A stretch of DNA of 64,000 bases from Hydrogenovibrio thermophilus (GTDB taxonomy: Bacteria; Pseudomonadota; Gammaproteobacteria; Thiomicrospirales; Thiomicrospiraceae). Below, piece after piece: positions 45,633 through 54,692 of this stretch (within the stretch, counting starts at the first letter, position 1; each line of letters begins with the position of its first letter). The stretch covers positions 806,001-870,000 of the forward strand of contig NZ_CP035033.1 in the NCBI RefSeq assembly GCF_004028275.1, in the 5' to 3' direction. The position numbers were made by a program, and so were the translations under genes. The notes under the pieces were generated by a model that was not told where the DNA came from, did no database searches, and worked only from the letters and a program-made list of their open reading frames with translations.

Positions 45633-45657
45633 AAAGCCCTCTTCGCGAGGGCTTTTT
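45633..45657 (+). terminator. Terminator of the rpsP-rimM-trmD-rplS operon
   Basis: Perfect stem AAAGCCCTC (45633-45641) with GAGGGCTTT (45647-45655), loop TTCGC, then Ts. Confidence 0.93.
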
Positions 45658-45717
45658 TGTTTTCCGCTCCAGTATTTTTTCACATTTCCATCGGCATGAC
45701 TGTGCTATCGTTATTTC

Positions 45718-46611
45718 ATGTCATCGAACCTGCCAACCGATATTACTAACTTCATCCAATTTCTGCGTTTAAACGAGGGTTTGAGCGATAATACGCTGCA
45801 AGCTTATCAACGGGATCTCAAGAAATTTTGGGCCTATGTCGAACCGACTGCGTTGACGCAAATCGAACGGGATCGGGTTGAGGATTTTTTGTACCAATGG
45901 CACGAAAATCAAGGCAGCGCCCGGAGTATCGCCCGATGTTTGTCGACTTTGAAACGTTTTTATCAGTTCATGGTGTCGAATCAGCGCATGGCGACCGATC
46001 CGGCCGGTGCCGTGAAAGCGCCAAAGTTGATGAAAAAAATTCCCCGGGTCATTTCGGAACAGCAAGTGGAAGCCTTGTTGAATGCACCTGACGAAACCAC
46101 GCCGCTGGGGCAGCGGGATAGAGCAATTTTAGAGTTGATGTATGCGTCGGGATTGCGGGTGTCGGAAGTGGTCAATTTACCGTATGAGCAAATCAACCTG
46201 TCGGCCGGTCTGGTGCAGGTGAGCGGGAAAGGCAAAAAAGAGCGGATCGTTCCGATTGGGCAGTTAGCGATTGAAGCGGTGGCGGATTACTTAAAATCCG
46301 CCAGGCCTGCTTTGTTAAAAGACAATCGCTGGGTGCCGACGCTGTTTGTATCACGCCTCGGGCGACCGATGACGCGGCAAACCTTGTGGCACCGTATTAA
46401 GAATTTGGCGTTTGAAGCCGGTATTCAAGGGGATTTGTCTCCACATGGATTGCGGCATGCTTTTGCGACCCATCTGATTAATCATGGCGCCGATTTGCGC
46501 ACGGTTCAGTTGTTGTTGGGGCATTCCGACTTGTCGACCACTCAGATTTATACGCACGTTGCGAAGGCTCGTATGCAGAAGATTCATCAGACACACCATC
46601 CTAGAGGTTAA
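45718..46611 (+). CDS. xerD: Site-specific tyrosine recombinase XerD
   Basis: Resolves chromosome dimers at dif with XerC under FtsK. The 297-residue protein has the SAM-like N-domain and a catalytic domain with Arg in A-S-G-L-R-V-S-E-V, Lys in G-K-G-K-K-E-R, H-G-L-R-H, H in L-G-H-S and Tyr in T-T-Q-I-Y-T-H. The E. coli-like xerD-dsbC order favours XerD over XerC. A 9/10 palindrome copy is in the gene. Confidence 0.93.
   Translation: MSSNLPTDITNFIQFLRLNEGLSDNTLQAYQRDLKKFWAYVEPTALTQIERDRVEDFLYQWHENQGSARSIARCLSTLKRFYQFMVSNQRMATDPAGAVKAPKLMKKIPRVISEQQVEALLNAPDETTPLGQRDRAILELMYASGLRVSEVVNLPYEQINLSAGLVQVSGKGKKERIVPIGQLAIEAVADYLKSARPALLKDNRWVPTLFVSRLGRPMTRQTLWHRIKNLAFEAGIQGDLSPHGLRHAFATHLINHGADLRTVQLLLGHSDLSTTQIYTHVAKARMQKIHQTHHPRG
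46301..46309. repeat. CCAGGCCTG iterated palindrome (9/10)
   Basis: CCAGGCCTGC inside xerD, read as Ala-Arg-Pro-Ala. Confidence 0.75.
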
Positions 46612-46664
46612 TCGATGTGATCAGTAAAGCTAAACATATTGAAAATGAAACGATAGGACAAAAC

Positions 46665-47390
46665 ATGAAAATGGGATTATCCACATTCAAACCCTGGTCA
46701 ATTGGTATGGCGTTGTTGGCGTGTTCCGGTTGGGCGTTGGCCGATGAAGCCGTCATTCAAAAAAAATTGCAGCAATTGATTCCGGGTGCGCCGCCGGCGA
46801 AGATCCAGGAAAGTCAGATTCCCGGTTTATATCAAGTGTCGATCGGGCCGAAAATCGTTTACATGAGTGCCGACGGGCACTATCTGGTCTCCGGCAGTAT
46901 TGTGGATTTGAATACTCGTGAAAATCTGACTGAAACCGCCAAGAACCAAGCGCGTAAAACCGAATTGGAGAAGCTCTCGGTCGACAGTATGATTATTTAC
47001 CCGGCGAAAGGGTCGACCAAGCGGACCATTACGGTATTTTCCGACATCGATTGCCCATATTGCCGCAAGCTGCACAAAGAGATTCCAGCGCTGAATGAGG
47101 CTGGCATCGAAGTGCGTTACATGGCTTATCCGCGTGCCGGAGTCGGCTCGCCGGCTTACCAGAAAGCGGTGTCTGTATGGTGCAGTGATGACAGCCGTCA
47201 AGCGATGGATCAGGCGATGGAGAGTGGTCAAGTGAGCCCCAAAACGTGCCAGAATCCGGTTCAGAAACACATGATGGAAGCTGAGGCCTTCGGTGTCAGC
47301 GGTACGCCGAACATTGTGTTTGATTCCGGCGAAATGATTCCGGGCTATGCACCGGCCAATGAACTGATTAAGATGCTGGTGAAAAGCTGA
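46665..47390 (+). CDS. dsbC: Thiol:disulfide interchange protein DsbC
   Basis: Periplasmic disulfide isomerase. The 241-residue precursor has a signal peptide (cleavage after W-A-L-A), an N-terminal dimerisation domain (about 25-85), and a thioredoxin domain with active site C-P-Y-C, cis-Pro G-T-P-N, and a second cysteine pair further on. ATG 46665 has an AGGA site; the in-frame GTG at 46617 would put 16 polar residues before the signal peptide. Confidence 0.92.
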   Translation: MKMGLSTFKPWSIGMALLACSGWALADEAVIQKKLQQLIPGAPPAKIQESQIPGLYQVSIGPKIVYMSADGHYLVSGSIVDLNTRENLTETAKNQARKTELEKLSVDSMIIYPAKGSTKRTITVFSDIDCPYCRKLHKEIPALNEAGIEVRYMAYPRAGVGSPAYQKAVSVWCSDDSRQAMDQAMESGQVSPKTCQNPVQKHMMEAEAFGVSGTPNIVFDSGEMIPGYAPANELIKMLVKS

Positions 47391-47435
47391 GAGAGCTGAA
47401 TAATTTCAGAAGAAAATTGTACTTAGATGAAAAAT

Positions 47436-47462
47436 AAAAAAGGGGCGATCAGCCCCTTTTTT
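47436..47462. terminator. Bidirectional terminator after dsbC and the 47461-48696 gene
   Basis: Stem AAAAAAGGGGC (47436-47446) with GCCCCTTTTTT (47452-47462), loop GATCA. Its right arm overlaps the stop codon of the minus-strand gene. Confidence 0.92.
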
Positions 47463-48696
47463 ATTCTTTGATGTTCAGCTCCGGTGCCCGGTAGCTGTAT
47501 GGATTGGGGCGAGACGCCAACTCCTGAGTGACGGTTTCCAAATCCTGCACTTTCTTCTGGATATGATCCTGCTGGGACTTCAGTTCCGTGACCTGTTTGC
47601 TGAGTTGTTTCAAGCTGCTGTCGATGTTTTTCAGCGCACCTGTGTCTGAAGTCCCTTTCGTTTTGGAGGCGGAGGCTTTCATTTGTGCGTCCAGAGTGGC
47701 TTGGATTTTTTTCAACAGTTTGCGCTGTTCGCTGACCGACCAGGAAATGCCGTTCAGCTTTTTCACTTGCGATTCGGTCAGGCCCATAGACGTCACTTCG
47801 ACCGGTGCCACAGCGGATTGTGTGGTTTTGTGCAAAGTCGAAGCCTCGATTTTGGCTTGCACGTCCTGAATCTTCTGTAACAACGCTTGGATGCCCGCAT
47901 ATTGTTGGGCACGCTCGTCGGCATAGTGTTTCAGGTCTTTTTGAACCGCTTCCATCATTGCACCGGAAGCTGGTGTGACGGATTCGCTGACAGCTTTTGG
48001 CTCCGTCGTGGCGGTTTGGGTTTCTTGGCTGACTTCGTTTGTCACACTTTCTTGAGTGGCTTCGGCTTCCGGCTTCATATCAGCGTTGGTCGGAGCTTCC
48101 GGTGCCGGTTTTGAAGCGGAAATGCTCGCGCCATCGGTTCTCGGAATGTTCAGTCGTTGAATGTCTGCCGCCAAAGCTTCAATCAATGAGGATAACTGGT
48201 CCACTTTCAGGTTGAGGTTCTTATTGAACAGAGTGTTTTCCGTGGTGATGATGTCAAGTACATCCCCTTTTAGAGCGTCATGTTTTTTGCTGAGGCTGTA
48301 ATACAGCCAGCTCATAATACCAACGGAAATCACGCTGACGGCAATCGACACCGACATCATGATGGTGATGGCATTTTTTGCCGTTTTCAGGTCATTCGAC
48401 GCCGCGCGCAGTGATTGTCGCCAAGCGACATTCGAATCCGATAGTTCGATGATTTGCGCTTTTTGTTCGTGGGAAATTTTAATGGCGGCTTCGGCCGCGG
48501 ACTGGCTTTGTTCGGCGGCCAACTGAGCCGTCTTGGCGGCTTCCAATGACAGTGCGGCGGCATCCAGATGGTCGGCTTCACCGGAGGCTTCCAGCGCCTT
48601 GTTTTTTTCGGAGGCTTTTTCCACTTCTTCCTGCATTTCGGCCGAAGCGTTTTCCAATTGCTCCAATTCGTCTAGTAGATCGTCCGTATCACTCAT
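47461..48696 (-). CDS. Single-span membrane protein with coiled coils, unknown function
   Basis: Not recognised. The 411-residue protein has a cytosolic acidic N-terminus (D-D-L-L-D-E-L-E-Q-L-E) and Ala-rich coiled coil (about 48-105), one membrane helix (about 108-134), a Thr/Ser/Pro/Glu-rich periplasmic region (about 190-240), and coiled coils (about 240-285 and 325-395). It follows the acidic protein gene by 12 bases and shares with it the N-terminal D-D-L-L-D-x-L-x-Q-L-x-E and an Ala/Lys/Gln-rich helix, suggesting common descent or a matched pair. The layout suggests a scaffold spanning the inner membrane. Confidence 0.8.
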   Translation of the reverse strand: MSDTDDLLDELEQLENASAEMQEEVEKASEKNKALEASGEADHLDAAALSLEAAKTAQLAAEQSQSAAEAAIKISHEQKAQIIELSDSNVAWRQSLRAASNDLKTAKNAITIMMSVSIAVSVISVGIMSWLYYSLSKKHDALKGDVLDIITTENTLFNKNLNLKVDQLSSLIEALAADIQRLNIPRTDGASISASKPAPEAPTNADMKPEAEATQESVTNEVSQETQTATTEPKAVSESVTPASGAMMEAVQKDLKHYADERAQQYAGIQALLQKIQDVQAKIEASTLHKTTQSAVAPVEVTSMGLTESQVKKLNGISWSVSEQRKLLKKIQATLDAQMKASASKTKGTSDTGALKNIDSSLKQLSKQVTELKSQQDHIQKKVQDLETVTQELASRPNPYSYRAPELNIKE

Positions 48697-48708
48697 AGTG
48701 GATTGCCT

Positions 48709-50085
48709 TTATTTTTTCCCCAGTGCGTCGATACGACTTTTCAGGGACTCATTCGTTTGTCTTAATTCGGTATTCTTGCTGCGAATTTCCGCCAGTTGAG
48801 CCAGTAGCTCATCATTTGAAACCGGTGCGCTCAGTTCGGACAGCTCGATTTCATACCCGGCGTTTTTCGCGGCTTCAAAGGCACGTTCCGTCGCTTGGAA
48901 GGTGGCTTCAATGGCTTTTTGTGCTTTATCGGCCGACGCCTGGGCTTTTTTAGAGACTTCCAGCGCCAATCGGGTGGCTTCATGTGCGGTTTCCGCGACT
49001 TCCGAACTGATTTGTTTCACTTCGTCGTCGATGGCGATGGCTTCTTCCATACTATCGATGCTGTCCGCGGCTTGCTCAATTAATGAAGTGTCGTCAGAGG
49101 CTTCGGCCGACTCGGTTGTCGAGACGGCTTCAGGTTCTGGGGTCTCATCATTCATGGCATCGGTTTCATCCATAGAAGGTTCGGTTGCGCCTGCCATTTC
49201 CACAGGGGATTCCATTTCCGGCGAGGTATCCTCTTCAAGAGCGGTCTCTTCCGTCGCAGCGTCTTCGATATCCGGCAATTCACTGTCCAGTTCAGATGTC
49301 GGTTCGGCCTCCGTTTCCGTTGCATCGAGTGTTTCCTCGGCCACAGTGGCTTCCGGTTCGTCCGTTAGTTCTGGTAGGGCTTCATCCGTCGCGGTGTCAT
49401 CGGTTGGCAGACTGTCGTCTGTGTCCAAGGCATCCAAGATTTCATTGTCACCCGTATCACCTTCTGTTTCAGCGGTTTCTTCCGGTAGCTCCAATGATTC
49501 GATGGCCTTGTCTTGGAAGTCATTTTCCAGTTCAGCCATTTCATTCGCCATGGCGTCAATGTCGTCTATCGCATCATCGGTTTCCGGAAGGTCGTCATCC
49601 GGCGCTTTTGCAGAGGACGCTTCGGTTTCAAAGGCGGTCGTCTCTTCGTCCTGAGTTTCCATTTCCGAGTCCATGTCGGGCACCGCTTCATCCATCATTT
49701 CATCCGAAGGTTCCAGTGGGGTTTCCAGCGCTTCGGAAACGTCGTCTTCTAGCGTGTCGGAAGTGTTTTCGACTTCCGCCAATAGCTCGTCCACGGTCTG
49801 GGCTTCGTCTTCAGTGAACGGCAGGTCGTCTTCGCCCGAGTCGATATCGGTAGCCGTTGTCGTGGTTTCCGGTTCAGGGGATGGGGTTTCTGGAGGTGGT
49901 TCCGGTGTATCTTCCGACAATTCCGGTTCAACGTCGGTTTCCGCCAGTTGATCCAGAGCATCCAGCAAGTCGTCAGCATCCGATTCGCTCGCCGGTGCAT
50001 CGCCGGCTTCGGCAATGGATTCTTCGCCCATCATTTTCAGCATTTCCTGGGTTGCTAAATCGTCTTTTTCCATATCCGCGGTCAT
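48709..50085 (-). CDS. Highly acidic coiled-coil protein, unknown function
   Basis: Not recognised. The 458-residue protein has no signal peptide or membrane helix. Residues 1 to about 340 are dominated by Asp, Glu, Thr, Ala and Pro with almost no Lys or Arg, so it should be disordered with a very low pI. Residues about 345-458 form an Ala/Glu/Lys-rich coiled coil ending S-L-K-S-R-I-D-A-L-G-K-K. It is cotranscribed with the membrane coiled-coil gene 12 bases downstream. The long open frame on the opposite strand here is a composition artefact. Confidence 0.8.
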   Translation of the reverse strand: MTADMEKDDLATQEMLKMMGEESIAEAGDAPASESDADDLLDALDQLAETDVEPELSEDTPEPPPETPSPEPETTTTATDIDSGEDDLPFTEDEAQTVDELLAEVENTSDTLEDDVSEALETPLEPSDEMMDEAVPDMDSEMETQDEETTAFETEASSAKAPDDDLPETDDAIDDIDAMANEMAELENDFQDKAIESLELPEETAETEGDTGDNEILDALDTDDSLPTDDTATDEALPELTDEPEATVAEETLDATETEAEPTSELDSELPDIEDAATEETALEEDTSPEMESPVEMAGATEPSMDETDAMNDETPEPEAVSTTESAEASDDTSLIEQAADSIDSMEEAIAIDDEVKQISSEVAETAHEATRLALEVSKKAQASADKAQKAIEATFQATERAFEAAKNAGYEIELSELSAPVSNDELLAQLAEIRSKNTELRQTNESLKSRIDALGKK

Positions 50086-50185
50086 GATTGAATACCTTTT
50101 AAATGCGTTCAGCTATCTTAGCGCAACAAGGCCGGTTTTGGATACCGGACGCTTATTGCGGATATTTTGTGTAACGAAAAGCATG

Positions 50186-50872
50186 TTATGTGCCAGTTAT
50201 AAAGGATGTGAGTTCTTCCAGGTGTTCAAATGCCAGTTTTTGACCGCCGGTCGGGTGGGTAAAGGAAAGGAAACAGGCATGCAACAATAAACGCTGACTC
50301 ATCTTTAAGCTGTGCGTATCGGCATAAAGATTATCGCCCAGAATCGGGTGGCCGAGCATTTTCATGTGTAAGCGAAGTTGATGGGAACGACCGGTGATGG
50401 GGGTGAGTTGCATGAGCGAGAGGCCGTTGCCTAGGTGTTCCGCCTGCCAAAGGGTTGTGGCCGCTTTGCCTTGCCGAAAATCGATTATTTGCAAGGGGCG
50501 CTTTTCCCAGTCGCAGCGCATGGGCAGCCGAATCCGTCCTTCGGGTTGACTGGGGTGTCCGTAACAAATGGCTTGGTAGCGCTTTTCGGTTAGTCGATCC
50601 TGGAATTGAATACTGAGGTGGCGGTGTGCGGCTTTATTTTTAGCCAGAACCATCAGGCCGGAGGTATCCATGTCCAGGCGATGGACGATGAGTGCCGAAG
50701 TGCAATGGGTATGTACTTGTGCCAGAAGGTTATGGTCGGGATGGACGTTACGACCCGGCACCGACAGTAATCCGGAGGGTTTGTTGACGACCAGAAGGGC
50801 GTCGTCTTCGTAAATCACCCAAGCTGGGTCGAAAGGAATATGGGGAATGTCGGTTCGATAGGCTGTGGTCAT
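50186..50872 (-). CDS. rluA: Pseudouridine synthase RluA (23S rRNA U746 / tRNA U32)
   Basis: A 228-residue RluA-family enzyme without an S4 domain, the length and layout of dual-specificity RluA. Catalytic Asp is in H-R-L-D-M-D-T-S-G-L; the N-terminal V-N-K-P-S-G-L-L-S-V-P-G and I-T-G-R-S-H-Q-L-R-L-H motifs are present. TruC is the main alternative. Confidence 0.88.
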   Translation of the reverse strand: MTTAYRTDIPHIPFDPAWVIYEDDALLVVNKPSGLLSVPGRNVHPDHNLLAQVHTHCTSALIVHRLDMDTSGLMVLAKNKAAHRHLSIQFQDRLTEKRYQAICYGHPSQPEGRIRLPMRCDWEKRPLQIIDFRQGKAATTLWQAEHLGNGLSLMQLTPITGRSHQLRLHMKMLGHPILGDNLYADTHSLKMSQRLLLHACFLSFTHPTGGQKLAFEHLEELTSFITGT

Positions 50873-50963
50873 GGTATTGGTGAGTACGAAGCTGAATGGA
50901 AGCGGAAACTGTCCAATGGATACGTTAAAATAATGGCCTTTATTGTAAAAGAGAAAAGGTTTG

Positions 50964-51446
50964 ATGAGTCATAAAGTTTCAGTAATTTTTGTCTGTTTAG
51001 GCAATATTTGCCGCTCACCGACGGCGCATGCGGTTTTTCGTGATTTGGTGTTGGCGGAAGACTTACAGGATCAGATTCGAATCGATTCTGCGGGCACCGC
51101 ATCATGGCATAAAGGTAAGCCGGCCGACAGTCGGTCGATTGAAGTGGCGCACGGGCGCGGTATTCAAATGGATGACTTGCGGTCCCGTCCGGTAGACATG
51201 GGGGATTTGATTGAGTTTGATTATGTGTTGGCGATGGATGATGCCAACTATGCGGATTTGATGGCGATGGCTTTGCCGGAACAGCGGGAAAAAATTCGCA
51301 TGTTTTTGGAGTTTGCCCCGGAATTCGAGGAAAGAGAGGTGCCGGACCCATACTATGGCGGACCTCAAGGCTTCGATCATGTGTTTGATTTGGTGACGGC
51401 GGCGTCGCAAGGCTTGTTGACTGAAATCAAACGTTCCCACCTGTAG
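50964..51446 (+). CDS. Low-molecular-weight protein tyrosine phosphatase
   Basis: A 160-residue LMW-PTP. The phosphate loop C-L-G-N-I-C-R-S-P (Cys11, Arg17) is at the N-terminus and the general-acid Asp is in D-P-Y-Y-G-G near residue 128. These enzymes often act with tyrosine kinases in capsule export; the ugd-like gene 50 kb away is not close enough to infer a link. ATG 50964 follows AAAAGG; a TTG one codon earlier is less likely. Confidence 0.92.
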   Translation: MSHKVSVIFVCLGNICRSPTAHAVFRDLVLAEDLQDQIRIDSAGTASWHKGKPADSRSIEVAHGRGIQMDDLRSRPVDMGDLIEFDYVLAMDDANYADLMAMALPEQREKIRMFLEFAPEFEEREVPDPYYGGPQGFDHVFDLVTAASQGLLTEIKRSHL

Positions 51447-51490
51447 TTAGTTGACAGGGTGTTTGCCTGTGTTTTCGCTGTCCTGAAAAG

Positions 51491-51518
51491 CAAAAACGAC
51501 CAGGCCTGGTCGTTTTTG
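51491..51518. terminator. Bidirectional terminator made of the extended iterated palindrome
   Basis: A perfect 28-bp palindrome between convergent genes (phosphatase and rne). Left half CAAAAACGACCAGG, right half its exact complement, giving an A tract and T tract on both sides. It contains the exact CCAGGCCTGG and the fullest form of the extended consensus in the window. Confidence 0.85.
51500..51509. repeat. CCAGGCCTGG iterated palindrome (exact)
   Basis: Core of the 28-bp palindromic terminator; best match to the extended consensus. Confidence 0.88.
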
Positions 51519-51602
51519 ATCTTGATGCCTCCACTCAGGATTGGCGTGATTCAACACGCCAATCCTGAGAATGCTTTTTGGAGGAGTACTTCGAAAACCG
51601 GA

Positions 51603-54005
51603 TTACGATTTGGTGGTTTCCAAGGCGTCTTCCGAGGTCTTGTCAGACGTTGAATCCGCTTTCGATTCCGTGACCGGTGTTTCGGCTTTTGGTTCCGTTT
51701 TCGGAGTTTTGGCCGGTTTGGCATCGGCTTGAGGCTTAGCTTCCGTGGTCTCAGTTTTCACCTGAGTTTGAGCTTTCGTATTCGGCTTTTCATTTGTCTG
51801 GGTGTCGCCTGGTGTTTTAGGCGCATCCTTGTCCGCTTCCGGTGCCGGCAAATTGTGAATTGACATGGTTTCCGCACCTTCCGGCTTACGACGGCGGCCG
51901 TTGTAGCTACGGGTGTTGTAGCGACTACGGCGTCTTGGACGCTCGGAGGAGGACTCTTGGTTGTCTTTGTCGGATGAAGCGGAACCGGTTTCGGCATTTT
52001 TCACCGCTTTGCCGGCGGCTTTACTTTCCTTGGTTTCTTTCGCTTTATTCGATTTGTTGTCGTTTGCCGGCTTGTTGTCCGCTACGGTTTCGTTTTTGTC
52101 CGCATTGTTGTTGCGCGAACGGGAGCGACGGCGGCGGTTTTCCTTGCCTTCGGTTTTGCGTTCATCGGCTTTCGGTCCATTACGGTCGTTGCGCTTGTTG
52201 TCGCGGCGGTTGTCGTTCTTGTCAGAGTCTTCCTTGTCGGATGAGCGACGGCGGTTATTGTTGCGGCTGCGGTTGTTGCGGTTGCCGTTCCGTCCATTGT
52301 TTCTGGAACGGTTTTCCTTTTTCGGTTCTTCGGCCTCTTCTTGCTCGAACAAGGCTTTCCACAAACGGGTGAACAAGCCCGGTTTGGCTTCTTCTTTTGG
52401 CGCTGGTGGCGGGGTGCTCGGTTGCATATTCTTGATGGCCGGTTCTTCCTTAACCACATTCGGCTTGGCCTGTTGTTCCGCTTCGTCCTTGGCGATTACT
52501 TCCTTGATCTTGTAGCTGGAATCAATCGGCACGTCGTCACCGACGCGAGTTCTTTCCATTCGGTAATCCGGCGTGTCCAAATGTTCGTTCGGAATGACGA
52601 GAATATGCAGATTGTGGCGGTCTTCAATGCCGGTAATCTGGTGACGTTTTTCGTTCAGCAGGAAGGTGGCGACCTCCACCGGCAATTGCACGGTGACGCG
52701 GCGCGTGTTTTCCTTCATGGCTTCTTCTTCCAACAAACGGAGAACTGACAGAGCCAGTGATTGGACGCCGCGGATGACACCGGTGCCTTTGCATCGTGGG
52801 CAAATCATCTGGGTGGATTCTTCGATGGACGGGCGCAAGCGCTGACGCGACATTTCCAACAGGCCGAAGCGTGAAATCTTACCGATTTGCACACGGGCGC
52901 GATCGGACTTCACCGCTTCACGCATTTTGTTTTCCACGTCACGCTGATGACGGTTGGAATGCATGTCGATGAAATCGATCACGACCAGGCCGCCAATGTC
53001 ACGCAAGCGGAGTTGGCGAGCGATTTCGCAGGCGGCTTCCAGGTTGGTGTGGTAGGCGGTTTCTTCGATGTCGCCACCTTTGGTGGAGCGACTGGAGTTG
53101 ATGTCGATAGATGTCAGCGCTTCGGTGATGTCGATGACGATGGCGCCACCGGACGGCAAGGTCACTTCACGAGTGTAGGCTGTTTCGATTTGCGACTCGA
53201 CTTGGAAGCGAGTGAATAATGGAATAGTGTCCTGATACGGTTTGACTTTATACACTTGGTGTGGCATGACGTGCTGCACAAAATCACGTGCCTTGTGGAA
53301 GGTTTCCATGTCGTCGATGATGATTTCACCGATGTCTTGGCGCAGGTAGTCCCGGATGGCCAAGATGACGATGTCGGATTCCTGGTGAATCAGGAAAGGG
53401 GCACTTTTTTCAGCGGATGCCTTTTGAATGGCTTCCCAAAGTTGCACCAGATAGTTTACTCCCCATTGCAGTTCTTCGGTGGATTTGCCGACACCGGCGG
53501 TGCGGATAATCAGCCCCATGCCTTCCGGCATGTCCAGGTCTTTCAGCGCGTCGCGGGTTTCGGAACGGTCATCGCCTTCAATGCGGCGGGAAATACCACC
53601 GGCTTTGGGGTTGTTCGGCATCATCACCACATAAGGGCCGGCCAAGGTGATTTGCGTGGTCAGAGCTGCGCCTTTGTTGCCGCGCTCTTCTTTTTGAACC
53701 TGAACAATCAACTCCTGACCTTCGGACAGAATATCCTTGATGGACAGGCGTTCGCCTTTGGCGTTTTCAGGGTAATATTCTTCAGCGACTTCCTTAAAAG
53801 GCAGGAAGCCATGACGCTCAGCGCCGTAGTCTACAAAAGCCGCTTCCAAGCTCGGTTCGATTCGAGTGACGGTTCCTTTATAGATATTGGCTTTTTTCTT
53901 TTGGTGGTGTGGGGTTTCGACATCTAGATCATATAGTTTTTGACCGTCGACTAAGGCAATACGCACCTCTTCGGACTGCGTAGCGTTAATCAGCATTCTT
54001 TTCAT
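51603..54005 (-). CDS. rne: Ribonuclease E
   Basis: The main endoribonuclease of mRNA decay and rRNA/tRNA processing, 800 residues. N-terminal catalytic half: S1 domain (about 37-120), 5' sensor, DNase I-like domain with catalytic Asp in V-V-I-D-F-I-D-M and the later D-R-A-R-V-Q, and Zn-link C-P-R-C. From about residue 505 the tail is low-complexity: a membrane-anchor-like amphipathic stretch ([10 protein letters not shown]), an Arg/Asn-rich RNA-binding part, then Lys/Thr/Glu/Pro repeats. Shorter than the E. coli protein (1061). Divergent from rluC across a long leader. Confidence 0.95.
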   Translation of the reverse strand: MKRMLINATQSEEVRIALVDGQKLYDLDVETPHHQKKKANIYKGTVTRIEPSLEAAFVDYGAERHGFLPFKEVAEEYYPENAKGERLSIKDILSEGQELIVQVQKEERGNKGAALTTQITLAGPYVVMMPNNPKAGGISRRIEGDDRSETRDALKDLDMPEGMGLIIRTAGVGKSTEELQWGVNYLVQLWEAIQKASAEKSAPFLIHQESDIVILAIRDYLRQDIGEIIIDDMETFHKARDFVQHVMPHQVYKVKPYQDTIPLFTRFQVESQIETAYTREVTLPSGGAIVIDITEALTSIDINSSRSTKGGDIEETAYHTNLEAACEIARQLRLRDIGGLVVIDFIDMHSNRHQRDVENKMREAVKSDRARVQIGKISRFGLLEMSRQRLRPSIEESTQMICPRCKGTGVIRGVQSLALSVLRLLEEEAMKENTRRVTVQLPVEVATFLLNEKRHQITGIEDRHNLHILVIPNEHLDTPDYRMERTRVGDDVPIDSSYKIKEVIAKDEAEQQAKPNVVKEEPAIKNMQPSTPPPAPKEEAKPGLFTRLWKALFEQEEAEEPKKENRSRNNGRNGNRNNRSRNNNRRRSSDKEDSDKNDNRRDNKRNDRNGPKADERKTEGKENRRRRSRSRNNNADKNETVADNKPANDNKSNKAKETKESKAAGKAVKNAETGSASSDKDNQESSSERPRRRSRYNTRSYNGRRRKPEGAETMSIHNLPAPEADKDAPKTPGDTQTNEKPNTKAQTQVKTETTEAKPQADAKPAKTPKTEPKAETPVTESKADSTSDKTSEDALETTKS

Positions 54006-54500
54006 GCGATTCTCTTTTTATTGATTTATAAGGAAGCTCGCATGTCGAACAGGGGAAGGGATAATACGAGAAATGGGGCTGGGCGATTAGGCGTCTTGAA
54101 TCAACCGTTTTATTCTTGTTGCAACGATCGGGCGTTTGATTAGGTCGTCCGGCATTCGATTGCGTTTTTGAGGTTGTCGTTTTTGTCGAGCTGTTTATCG
54201 GTTGTTGAAAAATGGTAAAAGCTCTTAGCCAATCAGAAGGGCAGTTTGCTGCGGTTCTAATTTATTTTGTTATTCGCTCAGTTTCAATTCTTAATGCAAT
54301 TGCTCTCGTGTGGTTGAGCCGTCGTCTTATGAACGTCGCGTTTACTTGCGGGTGCGACGGCTAACTTTTTATTCGCTTCTTAGCCTGCTGACAGGGTCGC
54401 TTCAGGTTAAAAAATTCTTTAAGCCGCTGTTTCGAAAGCTTAAATAGCTTGTTGATTTAAATGGGAAACAGCCACTCTCATGTTCTTTTATTGCGCATTT
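54006..54500 (-). promoter_or_regulatory. Long structured 5' leader of rne
   Basis: From the predicted start near 54494 the untranslated leader is about 490 nt. It can fold into several hairpins, including GCTGTTTC (54426-54433) / GAAACAGC (54465-54472) with an inner TTTAAAT stem, and GCCGTCG (54318-54324) / CGACGGC (54355-54361). No protein-coding ORF with a ribosome site is visible. E. coli rne has a 361-nt leader that RNase E itself cleaves to autoregulate; by analogy this leader may do the same. Confidence 0.6.
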
Positions 54501-54529
54501 AATATACCATCCCTTGACGTACCATGCAA
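54501..54529 (-). promoter_or_regulatory. rne promoter
   Basis: On the minus strand: -35 TTGCAT (54529-54524), 17 bp, -10 TATATT (54506-54501). It is the best sigma-70-like pair in the rne/rluC intergenic region. Confidence 0.65.
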
Positions 54530-54692
54530 TTGAAATATTTCACCAGGTCTCGGCGGGCGCATTGAAAGTGTCAACACCACATCGACAAAGCCTGATTTAG
54601 CGCTCGGGATAAGGTAAAATAGGCGGTTTTTAAAATGCCGGTCGTTTCATCGAGGTATGTTGCGGTCGCGTCGGCGGATTTATGGAATATAT

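Noticed and set aside
49185-49817. Long open frames on the plus strand opposite the acidic gene
   Set aside because: They arise because GAA/GAT/GAC-rich coding gives stop-poor antisense frames; products are Ser- or Arg/Pro-rich junk with no start context.
51961-52515. Leu/Ser/Arg-rich plus-strand frames opposite the RNase E tail
   Set aside because: Antisense shadow of a low-complexity coding region; no ribosome site or plausible domain.
52984-52993. ACCAGGCCGCC in rne as a palindrome copy
   Set aside because: Only the left half matches; treated as chance.
54041-54142. 32-codon plus-strand ORF in the rne leader
   Set aside because: No ribosome site, antisense to the predicted leader, and no protein-like composition.
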